Source of the DNA: JACCZZ01 sp044227805
GTDB lineage: Bacteria > Bacteroidota > Bacteroidia > Chitinophagales > UBA10324
DNA: 31,361 nucleotides
Direction of reading: 5' to 3'
NCBI GenBank assembly: GCA_044227805.1
Contig: JBGAWA010000047.1
Location: 1 to 31,361 of the forward strand
Below, one piece after another: positions 16,621-24,401 of this stretch. The notes below the pieces were generated by a model. That model saw nothing but the letters and a program-made list of their open reading frames with translations. It had not been told where the DNA came from and searched no databases. Position 1 is the first letter of the stretch, and each line of letters starts with the position of its first letter. A program made the position numbers and the translations under genes.

Positions 16621-16673
16621 AAGACGAAATAACCCGGATTTTTCAATTGAAAAAATCCGGGTTATTCCGTCTT
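16621..16673. terminator. 53-nt near-perfect palindrome, probable bidirectional terminator
   Basis: AATAACCCGGATTTTT (16628-16643) pairs perfectly with AAAAATCCGGGTTATT (16651-16666), and outer arms AAGACG/CGTCTT extend it past one mismatch. It lies between convergent genes (16140-16565 plus, RDD gene minus), so a two-way terminator is likely. The core ACCCGGATTTTTC is shared with the 160-bp repeats nearby. Confidence 0.7.
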
Positions 16674-16788
16674 CAGTGACAGCGGTATCAATAAAAAAGC
16701 GGGTAGATATCATCCTCTTATTAAAGCCGGTCTTCAAATGTCCATTCTATCATCGGCTTGCATTGAGGTTGGAATTCTATAACAGCTC

Positions 16789-16827
16789 GATTTTTTCAAA
16801 GGAGAAATCCCGCTTCGCTGCAACTTA
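16789..16827 (+). repeat. Truncated third copy of the 160-bp repeat (5' hairpin end)
   Basis: The string ATCCCGCTTCGCTGCAACTTA here differs by one base from the same string in the repeat at 17441-17600, and the preceding GATTTTTTCAAAGGAGAA aligns with its first hairpin with several changes. It stops six bases before the RDD stop codon, and the rest of the repeat is absent. Orientation is the same as in the 17441 copy. Confidence 0.7.
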
Positions 16828-16833
16828 ACCTGA

Positions 16834-17367
16834 CTAATTTCTAACTACCAGTGTTCCAGCCAGTATATCATGCAGCCCTTGTTTCTTTTCAGTGAAGATG
16901 ATCATGAGATAGCCGATTCCAAACATGAGTCCTGAGAGTATTTTTGCAAAATAGCGCCCGGTAGCCTGCAAAAATGAAATTCTGTTTCCGTTTAAGTCGG
17001 TAACTTTTATGCCGGCAGCCAGTTTTCCAAGCGTTGCCTGCCGTTGGGATGATTCCATCAAAGAGTAATACAACCAACTGATGATTACTGCGATAATGAT
17101 AAAGATGGAATAGGCGGCAATCACACCCATAATCAATGCAAACTTCGCCCCGTCATCAAGGCTTTCAAAATTGGAGAGATCCGTAAGCCTGCTCATGCTA
17201 AATAGACTGATACCGAATATGGCGAGCATAGGCAAAATCACCACAAAGCTGATAAAACCTACTATCAACCTGTCGATGAAATAAGCGACGAACCGCAGGA
17301 GAAAGCCAGCATGCCTGGCCGGCAATGCAGCATTGCCTTGTGTACCGTAAGTGTCAATGATTTCCAT
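16834..17367 (-). CDS. RDD family membrane protein
   Basis: A 177-residue RDD protein. I start it at ATG 17367 (MEIIDTYGTQGNAALPARHA); an ATG ten codons upstream adds no conserved sequence. The RDD signature is seen as RFVAYFIDRLIVGFISFVVI, where R and D define the name. Two more hydrophobic helices follow (FALIMGVIAAYSIFIIIAVI and the LMFGIGYLMIIF end), plus the conserved QATLGKLAAGIKVTDLNG and KQGLHDILAGTLVV. Molecular role is generally unknown; some relatives are linked to ion or solute transport. It is flanked on both sides by pieces of the dispersed repeat. Confidence 0.9.
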   Translation of the reverse strand: MEIIDTYGTQGNAALPARHAGFLLRFVAYFIDRLIVGFISFVVILPMLAIFGISLFSMSRLTDLSNFESLDDGAKFALIMGVIAAYSIFIIIAVIISWLYYSLMESSQRQATLGKLAAGIKVTDLNGNRISFLQATGRYFAKILSGLMFGIGYLMIIFTEKKQGLHDILAGTLVVRN

Positions 17368-17440
17368 GTGAATTAATTTTATGCAAACAAGATACACTTT
17401 ACGGAGAAGTTGCAGAAACTGAAGATCTGAACCGCATTAT

Positions 17441-17600
17441 TAAACCCGGATTTTTCAGTGGAAAAATCCCGCTTCGCTGCGACTTAGAGCTGCTAAGGGT
17501 TTGCTCAATTTACCAAGAAAAGAAAATGTTTCACAAACCCTAAGCAGTTCTTCGTCGGGGTTAAACCCGTTGCCGCTTTGAACTGCAAAATGTGGGTTAA
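17441..17600 (+). repeat. Dispersed structured repeat, copy A (about 160 bp)
   Basis: Nearly identical (about ten mismatches, no net length change beyond one base) to the reverse complement of 29581-29739. It holds hairpin 1, GGATTTTTC/GAAAAATCC (17448-17456 with 17461-17469), and hairpin 2, 17487-17503 with 17534-17550 (16 of 17 positions pair, one G-U). GCAGTTC (17544-17550) can alternatively pair with GAACTGC (17580-17586). It lies upstream of the RDD gene and downstream of the FKBP operon. A minus-strand frame crossing it looks like translated repeat rather than a gene. Confidence 0.88.
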
Positions 17601-17733
17601 ATAAAAAATCCCTCCTTGCGATTTTTCTATTGGCGGCGACGCTAGCAATGCGAAAGAATGTCCACCGGACGCATCCTACTTCAAAGCAATCAATTGAAAA
17701 AGGGTAATTGCGCGGCTGCGCTCCCATTTCTTG

Positions 17734-18600
17734 TTATTTCACTTCCAGCAGTTCAACTTCAAATACCACTACAGCATTTGCTGGTATAGCGCCCTGGGAA
17801 CGGGTACCCCAGGCAAGGGCCGATGGAATAATCAGCGTACCGCTGCCACCAACATTCAATAAAGCAATGCCTTCATCGAAGCCTTTAATCATTTGCCCAG
17901 CTCCCAGTTGAAATGATAAAGGTGTATGTCCCGGATTCAAGGAAGAGTCGAATACTTTTCCATCCAGGAATTTTCCGGTGTAATTAACTGTAACAGTTTG
18001 ACCTTGTTGAGCCTTGGCCCCTTCGCCCTGCTTATCGATCACATAATATAATCCTGAGGCGGATTTTTGTGCTTTCAATCCCTTGGAGGCCAGATAATTT
18101 TCAATAATTGTTACGTCCTTTTCTGATTGGGCTTTTGTCTCTTCAGCTTTCTTCCTGTCGTATTCATCCTTAGTCATCATGGATAATACGTTTACATGAA
18201 TCTTAACAAATTCACCGGGCTTTGCAAAAGGCGGCATTTCCTGTCCCTTATACGCTGAATCCGACTGCATCAGAAAAATTGCGCTGTCACCTTCTCCCAA
18301 GAAGGTAAAGCCTTCCATGGGATCACCGTTAAAAGTCGGCGGGCTGATGGTGAATTGTACCGGACCCATTTCTTCCTGGTAAGTAGAAAACAGTACTGAA
18401 TCTTTTTGCGTCAGGTATTCAAGGTTCATTTTAATTATGTCGCCCAGTTTGCCTTTTGTCTGCTTTCCATCGACAATTATTTTATAGTAAAGGCCACGGG
18501 CAGTTCGCTGATAGCCATCCGTCAGCTTGCTTTGTGAAAAAGAATTTGCGCTTACCAGCAACAGGATAAAAAGACCTGCAACACCTGATTTAATGTTCAT
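17734..18600 (-). CDS. Secreted FKBP-type peptidyl-prolyl cis-trans isomerase (two FKBP-like modules)
   Basis: 288 residues from the ATG at 18600, giving the signal peptide MNIKSGVAGLFILLLVSANS; the frame extends 13 codons further up without conserved sequence. The N-terminal half (about 25-135) is a degenerate FKBP-like module. The C-terminal half (about 195-288) is canonical: VTVNYTGKFLDGKVFDSS, GAGQMIKGFDEGIALLNVGG, IPANAVVVFEVELLEVK. The usual AYG near the active site reads AWG. A Lys/Glu-rich helix joins the halves. It is the third gene of a minus-strand operon (nrnA-like gene, FKBP lipoprotein, this gene), and is a paralogue of its neighbour 79 bases upstream. It probably folds periplasmic or outer-membrane proteins. 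Confidence 0.93.
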   Translation of the reverse strand: MNIKSGVAGLFILLLVSANSFSQSKLTDGYQRTARGLYYKIIVDGKQTKGKLGDIIKMNLEYLTQKDSVLFSTYQEEMGPVQFTISPPTFNGDPMEGFTFLGEGDSAIFLMQSDSAYKGQEMPPFAKPGEFVKIHVNVLSMMTKDEYDRKKAEETKAQSEKDVTIIENYLASKGLKAQKSASGLYYVIDKQGEGAKAQQGQTVTVNYTGKFLDGKVFDSSLNPGHTPLSFQLGAGQMIKGFDEGIALLNVGGSGTLIIPSALAWGTRSQGAIPANAVVVFEVELLEVK

Positions 18601-18679
18601 GTTTGATTTAGCTTTTAACATAGGATTGGGCGAGAACATGGATTCACAAAATGCGGCTGCCCGGCAATTATTGTGTCAG

Positions 18680-19531
18680 TTATTTTACTTCTACCAATTG
18701 AATGTCGAACTCCAAAGGCGAATTGGGTGGAATTCCGGGTCCGTTACCCTGTTCACCATAACCAAGCGGCGATGGTATCAACAATTTTCCTTTACCGCCT
18801 TCTTTAAAATAAGGAATGCCTTTATCCCATCCGCTAATAACAGTGGCCTTCCCTATCTGAAACTGGTAAGGTTGCCCTCCGGGTTTCATCGATGAATCAA
18901 ACACATTGCCGTTCAACAATCTGCCCGTATAGTCAACCTTTACGATACTGCCGTCAACCGGTTGTTTGCCCGTACCTTCCTTTTCCATCACCACATAAAT
19001 ACCTGCCGGTGTCTTTATGCCCTTCATGCCCTTTTGAGTCATATAATCTTCGATAATCTTTTGTTCGAGCTTTAGCTGACTGGAAGATTGCTCCTGTATT
19101 AAACTCTCATAATCTTCTTTTGAAAGCACTTCATCAACTGTAATATCCAGTTTCATAAAATCACCCGACTTTAAAAATGCAGGCGGATTACCTTTAAAGA
19201 TCAAATCGACAGGCACCTTGCAGGAAACACTGTCGCCGGCACCCATCATAGCCAGCACTTCCAGCGGATCACCCTTAAACTTAGGAGAATCAACCATACT
19301 GTACAATGGAATCTTTTTATCCCTGGTACTCAGAAAAAGGGAGTCATTCATCTTTCTCCAATACACATTGTATTTGATCACCTGGCCTACTTTCGCCTTG
19401 GGTTGTTGCTTATCTGTAATGATCTTGTATTCAAGCTCATTGGGACTCTTTTTGTAGTCGGATTGCTGCGCACAGGAAGCAATGGCCAAAGTGGCTAACA
19501 ACACTATAAAATACGTGGTGATTCTATTCAT
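18680..19531 (-). CDS. FKBP-type isomerase lipoprotein (GldI-like)
   Basis: 283 residues with a lipoprotein signal peptide, MNRITTYFIVLLATLAIASC, Cys20 being the lipidated residue. The N-terminal module (about 35-140) is a degenerate FKBP-like fold. The C-terminal module (about 190-283) is canonical: VKVDYTGRLLNGNVFDSS, ISGWDKGIPYFKEGGKGKLL, GYGEQGNGPGIPPNSPLEF. In gliding Bacteroidota GldI is an FKBP lipoprotein and, as I recall, lies near DHH phosphoesterase genes; a GldI-like role is inference, since no other gld gene is in the window. It starts two bases after the nrnA-like stop, so the genes are co-transcribed. Confidence 0.92.
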   Translation of the reverse strand: MNRITTYFIVLLATLAIASCAQQSDYKKSPNELEYKIITDKQQPKAKVGQVIKYNVYWRKMNDSLFLSTRDKKIPLYSMVDSPKFKGDPLEVLAMMGAGDSVSCKVPVDLIFKGNPPAFLKSGDFMKLDITVDEVLSKEDYESLIQEQSSSQLKLEQKIIEDYMTQKGMKGIKTPAGIYVVMEKEGTGKQPVDGSIVKVDYTGRLLNGNVFDSSMKPGGQPYQFQIGKATVISGWDKGIPYFKEGGKGKLLIPSPLGYGEQGNGPGIPPNSPLEFDIQLVEVK

Positions 19532-19533
19532 AA

Positions 19534-20541
19534 TTATGGTCTGTTAAGTTGATTTTTGAGGGGCGCTAAGATAGAAATTAATTTCTCGCGGGTTTCCGTT
19601 ACGGTTAAGGTTGAACGGCCACCAGCGGCATTTTTGTGACCACCGCCTGAGAAGTTAATATGTGCGAGGTCATTCACATCAAATGTGCCTTTGGAACGAA
19701 AAGACAGTTTCACTTCATCAGGGCGTTGAATAATTAATGCTGAAAGCCTGATCCCTTTGATCCATAACGGATAGTTGACCACGCCTTCCGTGTCGCCAGA
19801 CTGAATGTGAAACTTTTTAAGGTCGGCCGTCTCCAGGCAAATTATGCCAGTTTTCAACTCCTTAACAATCTCCAATTTTTCGCGAATGCAATAGCCGAAG
19901 AAGCGAAGCCTGTTTTCCGTGAATGTTTCATACACCTCTTCATAAATCTTTGTGTGGTTAATCCCACGCTCCAGCAGTTCGGCAGCTATCCGATGCACTG
20001 CCGGTGAAGTGGTGGGAATACGAAAGCGGTCGGTATCGGTTAGGATGCCAGTATAGATACAAGTAGCTATTTCCTTTGTGATCAGGTCTTTATCGTTGAA
20101 CCTGCAGATGAAGTCATACAGCAGTTCTGCCGTTGAACAGGCCGCAGTATCCCAAAAATATAGCTGGCAAATGGATCAGGCTCGAGATGATGATCAATCA
20201 GCACTTTTGTGGCAGTAGAGACTTCGATCAGCTTGCCCAACTCTTCAAGGCGATAGAGTTTATTGAAATCAAGGCAAAAGATGACCTCAGCCGATTCAAC
20301 GAGTTGTTTTGACCTGATAGGTTCCTTTTCATATATCACCACCTCCTTATTTCCCGGCAGCCAGGTAAGAAAATCAGGATATTCTGTGGAAATAACATGC
20401 GGAGAGTGTCCCTTTAACAAAAGGTAATGATACAATGCCAGCGCTGATCCCATGGCATCTCCGTCGGGGCGCTGGTGCGTAGTAATAATAATCTTACGGG
20501 GGAACTGAAAGCAATTCTTTCAGTTCGTCAGACTGGTTCAT
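19534..20541 (-). pseudogene. nrnA: NrnA-type DHH/DHHA1 phosphoesterase, two homopolymer frameshifts
   Basis: The family degrades oligoribonucleotides (nanoRNA) and pAp. The ATG at 20541 opens MNQSDELKELLSV and then hits a stop because of a C5 run (20502-20498 read on minus); with four C it continues as PRKIIITTHQRPDGDAMGS. The DHH motif VLIDHHLEP is intact. At the T5 run (20158-20154) one T too few shifts the frame; with six T it reads SYIFWDTAACSTAELLYDF and on through the DHHA1 motif GGGHKNAAGG to the stop at 19534. With both corrected the protein is about 335 residues, normal for the family. The two shifts cancel, and both lie in homopolymers, so sequencing error is as likely as real decay. 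It is first in the operon with two FKBPs. Confidence 0.88.
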
Positions 20542-20610
20542 TCAAAAAAGCTGCGCGAAGGTCAGTAAAATTTATTTGCCGCCAAAATATTACTGTTAAC
20601 GCGGGAAGGT

Positions 20611-20618
20611 TACTTTTG
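20611..20618 (+). promoter_or_regulatory. Putative -7 box for ndk
   Basis: TACTTTTG is a full match to TAnnTTTG and lies 32 nt before the ndk ATG. A convincing TTG -33 partner is not seen at the standard spacing. Confidence 0.45.
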
Positions 20619-20649
20619 CCGCCATTCTATACAAAAAAATAATCGACAG

Positions 20650-21069
20650 ATGAAAGGCAGCAGAACACTCACTATTATTAAGCCCGATGCAGTACAAAGC
20701 GGTAATGCGGGAAACATCATCCAGAAAATAACGGATGCAGGGTTTAAGATTGTGGCTATGAAATACACACATCTTACCAAAGCACAGGCAGGTAAGTTTT
20801 ATGCAGTACACAGCGCAAGACCATTTTATAATGACCTGGTATCGTTCATGACCTCGGGGCCGGTGATACCGATGATCCTGGAAAAAGAAAATGCGGTGGA
20901 ATTTTTCAGAACACTTATTGGAGCCACCAATCCTTCCAATGCTGCAGAAGGAACCATCCGTAAAGCGTATGCTGAATCGGTGGAACGAAATGCGGTTCAC
21001 GGGTCAGACTCTGATGAGAATGCCGCAGTAGAAGGAAGCTTTTTCTTCTCAGAACTTGAACGTTTCTGA
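20650..21069 (+). CDS. ndk: Nucleoside diphosphate kinase
   Basis: A 139-residue Ndk that equilibrates NTP and NDP pools through a phosphohistidine intermediate. Motifs: TLTIIKPDAV at the start, FKIVAMKYTHLT (32-43), HSARPFYNDLVSFMTSGPV (54-72), GATNPSNAAEGTIRKAY (91-107) and the active site ERNAVHGSDS with His117. Length is normal. It is divergent from the nrnA-like/FKBP operon, with 108 bases between the two starts; this gap probably holds promoters for both directions. Confidence 0.97.
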   Translation: MKGSRTLTIIKPDAVQSGNAGNIIQKITDAGFKIVAMKYTHLTKAQAGKFYAVHSARPFYNDLVSFMTSGPVIPMILEKENAVEFFRTLIGATNPSNAAEGTIRKAYAESVERNAVHGSDSDENAAVEGSFFFSELERF

Positions 21070-21137
21070 AAAAGCTAAGTGCCGGGTGAGGTAAAGACTT
21101 CAACTTACCCTGATAAAATGCCGATCAGTGCGCTTTC

Positions 21138-21509
21138 CTAATATTGACCGGTGGAGAGTAACACGAGTGTGCAGGCTTCCATCACTTCAATCCCGTTATC
21201 TGCTGCAAGTTGCGCGAGCTCTTCATTTTCTGTTCCCGGGTTAAAAATGATCCGCTTTGGATGAAGACTCAGAATATATTGATAATACTGTTGCTGCCTC
21301 TGCGGATTAAGGTACAAAGTAACAGTGTCAACGTCAACAACTGCAGGATGATCGGTGATGATTGGTACGCCGGCTACCTCTCCTTTTCGCAAACCTATGG
21401 GAAGGACCTTATGTCCATGTTGCACCAACCGGTTCACCGCCAGGAAAGCATACCTGGAAGAATCAGTGGATGCACCCAGTAATACGGTGAATTTCTTTGT
21501 TGTATCCAT
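21138..21509 (-). CDS. CoA-binding domain protein (YccU-like)
   Basis: A 123-residue single-domain protein with a Rossmann CoA-binding fold: TVLLGASTDSSRYAFLAVNRL (about 8-28) with the nucleotide loop GAS, the strand GHKVLPIGLRKGEV, GVPIITDHPAV and FNPGTENEELAQLAADNGI (88-106). It resembles the stand-alone CoA_binding_2 family. The function of such small proteins is not established; they lack the catalytic domains of succinyl-CoA synthetase. ATG start. Convergent with ndk (68 bases between stops), with no obvious operon partner. Confidence 0.9.
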   Translation of the reverse strand: MDTTKKFTVLLGASTDSSRYAFLAVNRLVQHGHKVLPIGLRKGEVAGVPIITDHPAVVDVDTVTLYLNPQRQQQYYQYILSLHPKRIIFNPGTENEELAQLAADNGIEVMEACTLVLLSTGQY

Positions 21510-21721
21510 CTACTTTAGTTGGCGGATAAAATTACGATTTCGGAAATCAATCAGCATCAGTTTATCCGTTTAACCATTGCTCAATCCATGCATAATAATC
21601 CGCAGGCAGGCAGTAAGAGAGTAGTTAATTTCAACTATTTGTCCCGCTTTATCAGTTCAAAATGCAGGTAAATGTAACCTATCGTCCATTTTTTGCGTAA
21701 GCGCATCAAACACCAATATAG

Positions 21722-22018
21722 ATGGCTGAAGTCTACCCTGTTATCCCCAAGGAAGAACTGCCCCATGTACTCTTCCTGAAAAAAGAAGTGCTTGAATGTC
21801 CCGAAAAGATAAAAGCCAGGGCTGAAAAACTCAACTGGGCAGTAGTACAGGGACGCTGCTTCTATCAGAAAGCCGACTTATTAATTGCGACCGAAGCAGG
21901 TCTCATTATGGTTCACGCCAACATTTGGGAAGCTACCGACATCAATGTTTTGCTGATGGGAGGTATTGCCATTCCGGTATGTTGTATCAGGGAAGTGAAC
22001 GTGGAGAGGGTGAATTGA
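21722..22018 (+). CDS. Hypothetical 98-residue protein
   Basis: No family is recognised. Composition and codon use look coding. The protein is a compact soluble alpha/beta domain: an amphipathic first half (PHVLFLKKEVLECPEKIKAR), WAVVQGRCFYQKADLLIATEAG, then hydrophobic strands INVLLMGGIAIPVCCIREV. There is no signal peptide or membrane helix. Cys at about 26, 46, 87 and 88 are unlike a zinc-site spacing. It stands alone between the divergent CoA-binding gene and the convergent lutA-like gene. Confidence 0.65.
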   Translation: MAEVYPVIPKEELPHVLFLKKEVLECPEKIKARAEKLNWAVVQGRCFYQKADLLIATEAGLIMVHANIWEATDINVLLMGGIAIPVCCIREVNVERVN

Positions 22019-22261
22019 TTCCGGATTCTGCGGTTAAAAACAAGTTCAGATGAAGAAAATGAGCAATCGAATAACGGTTCTTGGTGATAGTACTGAATTT
22101 TATTCCATTGAAAAATCATCAATGATTGCGAAGCAAGAATTGGAATCAAAATCAAACATTTAAGTAAGTCAGTATTCGCTTTAATAGCATGCGCCTGATT
22201 TCTCCAAAAAATAACTGGTTATTCATATTGTTGAAGAAATACAGTACAAGTGCGACAACAT

Positions 22262-22981
22262 TCACCAGCCTGCTGCCAGTACATCCGCAATGTGCATCGT
22301 TTTAATAGCGGCATTGTGCTTCTTGATGTATCCTTCAACATGCATCAGGCAGGAGATATCTGTTGAGATAATATATTCTGCACCGCTGGCAAGCGCATTG
22401 CTCATCTTTTGTTCCGCCATTGCTGCGGAAATATCAGGGAACTTAACAGCGAAGGTGCCGCCAAAACCACAGCAGGTTTCAGCATGTTCCATCTCGCGTA
22501 ATGTAAGTCCCTTAACATTAGCCAGTAATGTTCTTGGCTCCGTCTTGATGCCACACTCACGAAAGGCACCACAGGCATCATGATAAGTGCCAATACCGTT
22601 TAGCGTGGCGCCGAGATCGGTTACATTCATGACTTTAACTAGGAACTCCGTAAACTCATAGGTGTTTTTTTGAAGCTGTTTGCACTCATTATGCAAAGCG
22701 GAATTATCAAAAAGGTCGGAATAAAAATTACGGACAAAGCCTACGCAGCTGCCGCTGGGCGCTACCACATAATTATAGTCCGAAAAATCGTGGATAAATT
22801 TCTCGCAAACCGTACGGGACTCGTTCCAGAAACCGGCATTAAAAGCCGGTTGCCCGCAACAGGTTTGAGATGTATTATAGTGCACATCACAGCCTATCTT
22901 TTCCAATACCTTCACCATGCTAAAAGCAGTTTGAGGATACAACTGATCCATAAAGCAGGGGATGAATAAACTTACTTTCAC
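22262..22981 (-). CDS. LutA/YkgE-like (Fe-S)-binding CCG-domain protein
   Basis: 239 residues with two cysteine-rich CCG domains: IPCFMDQLYP (7-16) with CCGQPAFN (41-48), then TYHDACGAFRECG (132-144) with CCGFGGTFAVKFPDIS (170-185). It matches LutA/LldE, one of three subunits of the lactate-utilisation complex LutABC. Relatives are also subunits of heterodisulfide-reductase-like enzymes and glycolate oxidase GlcF. lutB and lutC are not in the window: the upstream 620 bases lack them and the downstream gene is convergent. In the second CCG domain the Cys-His usual in many relatives reads Cys-Gly. Function in lactate oxidation is therefore a family inference only. Confidence 0.88.
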   Translation of the reverse strand: MKVSLFIPCFMDQLYPQTAFSMVKVLEKIGCDVHYNTSQTCCGQPAFNAGFWNESRTVCEKFIHDFSDYNYVVAPSGSCVGFVRNFYSDLFDNSALHNECKQLQKNTYEFTEFLVKVMNVTDLGATLNGIGTYHDACGAFRECGIKTEPRTLLANVKGLTLREMEHAETCCGFGGTFAVKFPDISAAMAEQKMSNALASGAEYIISTDISCLMHVEGYIKKHNAAIKTMHIADVLAAGW

Positions 22982-23626
22982 GCGACGATCCTTTTTAAAT
23001 TTGCGACTAAAGTAGGTATATCAAATGTGTATTTATCATCCTCTCAACAGGAATTATGCACGAGTGCAGGCTGAATTGCCTTTGCCTACATATTCGTTCA
23101 TAACAAAAAAGGGCATTGTCCGGGAAAAACCATCGGCATCCTCGAAGGTTGTCAGAATGGACTGTGCTGATTAGTAGCCATAAATTAGATAAGCGGAATG
23201 GAAATTTCAGGAAAGAAATTCCACGCAGCTCTATGAAGGTATCTTCCCGCATGGGAATAAAGCTCTGCGCTCCATTTGATCTGCAAAGGACAAAAATATC
23301 GCTTGCTAAGTAAGCTTGTCGCAAAAAGTTGATTGCGCACTCAGATCGCAGCGTCTGCCGACTCAGAAATTGGAAACGCAAAAGAACTTACAAATGCGAT
23401 GAACAAATTGATGTTATTAAAATGAATCAACCAAAGCCATATCGTAACTGGCCGGCTGCCCAATTCCAAATATATTCCAAGCATCTTGACAAGCATTTCG
23501 AATGCATCACTAACCTATACCGATAATCAAAAACTGACATCCTTCCTTACTATTATTTGCAGCAAGTTTATTTAGATTTGTTAACAGCAGACCGGTTTTG
23601 CTGTGAACAATAGAAAACACTTTGAT
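22982..23626. other. Long non-coding stretch before the TIR genes
   Basis: I find no supported gene in these ~640 bases. A 124-codon minus-strand frame (23007-23381) and a 65-codon plus-strand frame (23329-23526) are rich in Arg, Cys, Phe and Trp and look like translated non-coding DNA. The stretch sits at the boundary between housekeeping genes and the accessory-looking TIR/Arr/KatG block. It must hold the promoter for the TIR pair, but I see no full TAnnTTTG box close to the start. Confidence 0.5.
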
Positions 23627-24394
23627 ATGCAGGCATACATAAGTTTTCGAACGGATGACAGAGGCTTTGTTGGAAGGCTTCGATTGAGTTTAAATGAATT
23701 GCTGCCAGAACTCAATGTTAAACAAAGTAATCAATTTAGTTCGACGGAATCAATTGAGTCCATCATTCAAAAGATGGATGTATTAATAATTGTTATCGGC
23801 AAAACTTGGCTATATTCAAATAACAGGGAAACAAGTCTTCTTCACACTTCTCACGATCATGTGCGCAGAGAATTAATTGCTGCACTTAAATTTCCGCAAA
23901 TTCGCATTGCTCCAGTTCTGATAGAAGATGTTAAGATGCCATCGAAGATGGAGATGCCGCCGGAGTTAATCTCCTTTACAAAAATTAATGCCGCCACTAT
24001 CAAACATGATTCATTTGAGAAGGATGTCATGCGGGTAGTTGAAATGCTCAAAACTCCAGGTGATGAAAGTTCCTGGTTCCCATCGGTAGCCTATGGGACC
24101 GTTCAAATCAAAAGTCCGGCAGGAGGAATTGTCAAGCGCTATCTTGAAACAGAATTCTCCCCCGTCACGGTCATCCTTGACAGTGAAGAAGTAGGAACAA
24201 TGAGGCTGATCAACAACACCTTTGAATTGAAAGTGATGCCTGGAAAACATAAAATTTCACTAAAGCCGGGAGACAAAACGGGTAACCAATGCGAGTGCCC
24301 TGTGCTGGTTAAGCAAGGGCAGATTACTGTTTTAACAGCCCAGCGAAATTCATTTACGGGAAGACTTTCTCTACAGTCAGCCAACAAAATTTGA
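23627..24394 (+). CDS. TIR-domain protein with PEGA-like C-terminal domain, divergent (TIR gene 1)
   Basis: 255 residues from ATG 23627 (MQAYISFRTDD), which places the TIR box at the N-terminus as in the next gene; a GTG at 23603 adds eight residues. TIR features: AYISFRTDD, then MDVLIIVIGKTWL (about 50-62), HDHVRRELIAAL with Glu82 in the position of the catalytic/helix Glu, and IRIAPVLIEDV. The usual BB-loop box (F-I-D...I..G..F) is missing and shortened to a Ser/Gln-rich linker. From about residue 155 a beta-rich domain (GTVQIKSPAGG, VTVILDSEEVGTMR, FELKVMPGKHKISLKPG) resembles PEGA domains. No signal peptide. Bacterial TIR domains often cleave NAD or make NAD-derived signals; whether this one does is open. 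The next TIR gene begins 7 nt after the stop. Confidence 0.8.
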   Translation: MQAYISFRTDDRGFVGRLRLSLNELLPELNVKQSNQFSSTESIESIIQKMDVLIIVIGKTWLYSNNRETSLLHTSHDHVRRELIAALKFPQIRIAPVLIEDVKMPSKMEMPPELISFTKINAATIKHDSFEKDVMRVVEMLKTPGDESSWFPSVAYGTVQIKSPAGGIVKRYLETEFSPVTVILDSEEVGTMRLINNTFELKVMPGKHKISLKPGDKTGNQCECPVLVKQGQITVLTAQRNSFTGRLSLQSANKI

Positions 24395-24401
24395 AACAGC
24401 C

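Noticed and set aside
17455..17727. 90-codon minus-strand reading frame across repeat copy A
   Set aside because: Most of it is the structured repeat and the adjoining non-coding DNA. The frame is explained by the repeat, and copy B carries substitutions in its loop and arms that track RNA pairing rather than codons.
23007..23381. 124-codon minus-strand frame upstream of the TIR genes
   Set aside because: Rich in Arg, Cys and Trp, no recognisable domain, and a divergent plus-strand frame overlaps it; looks non-coding.
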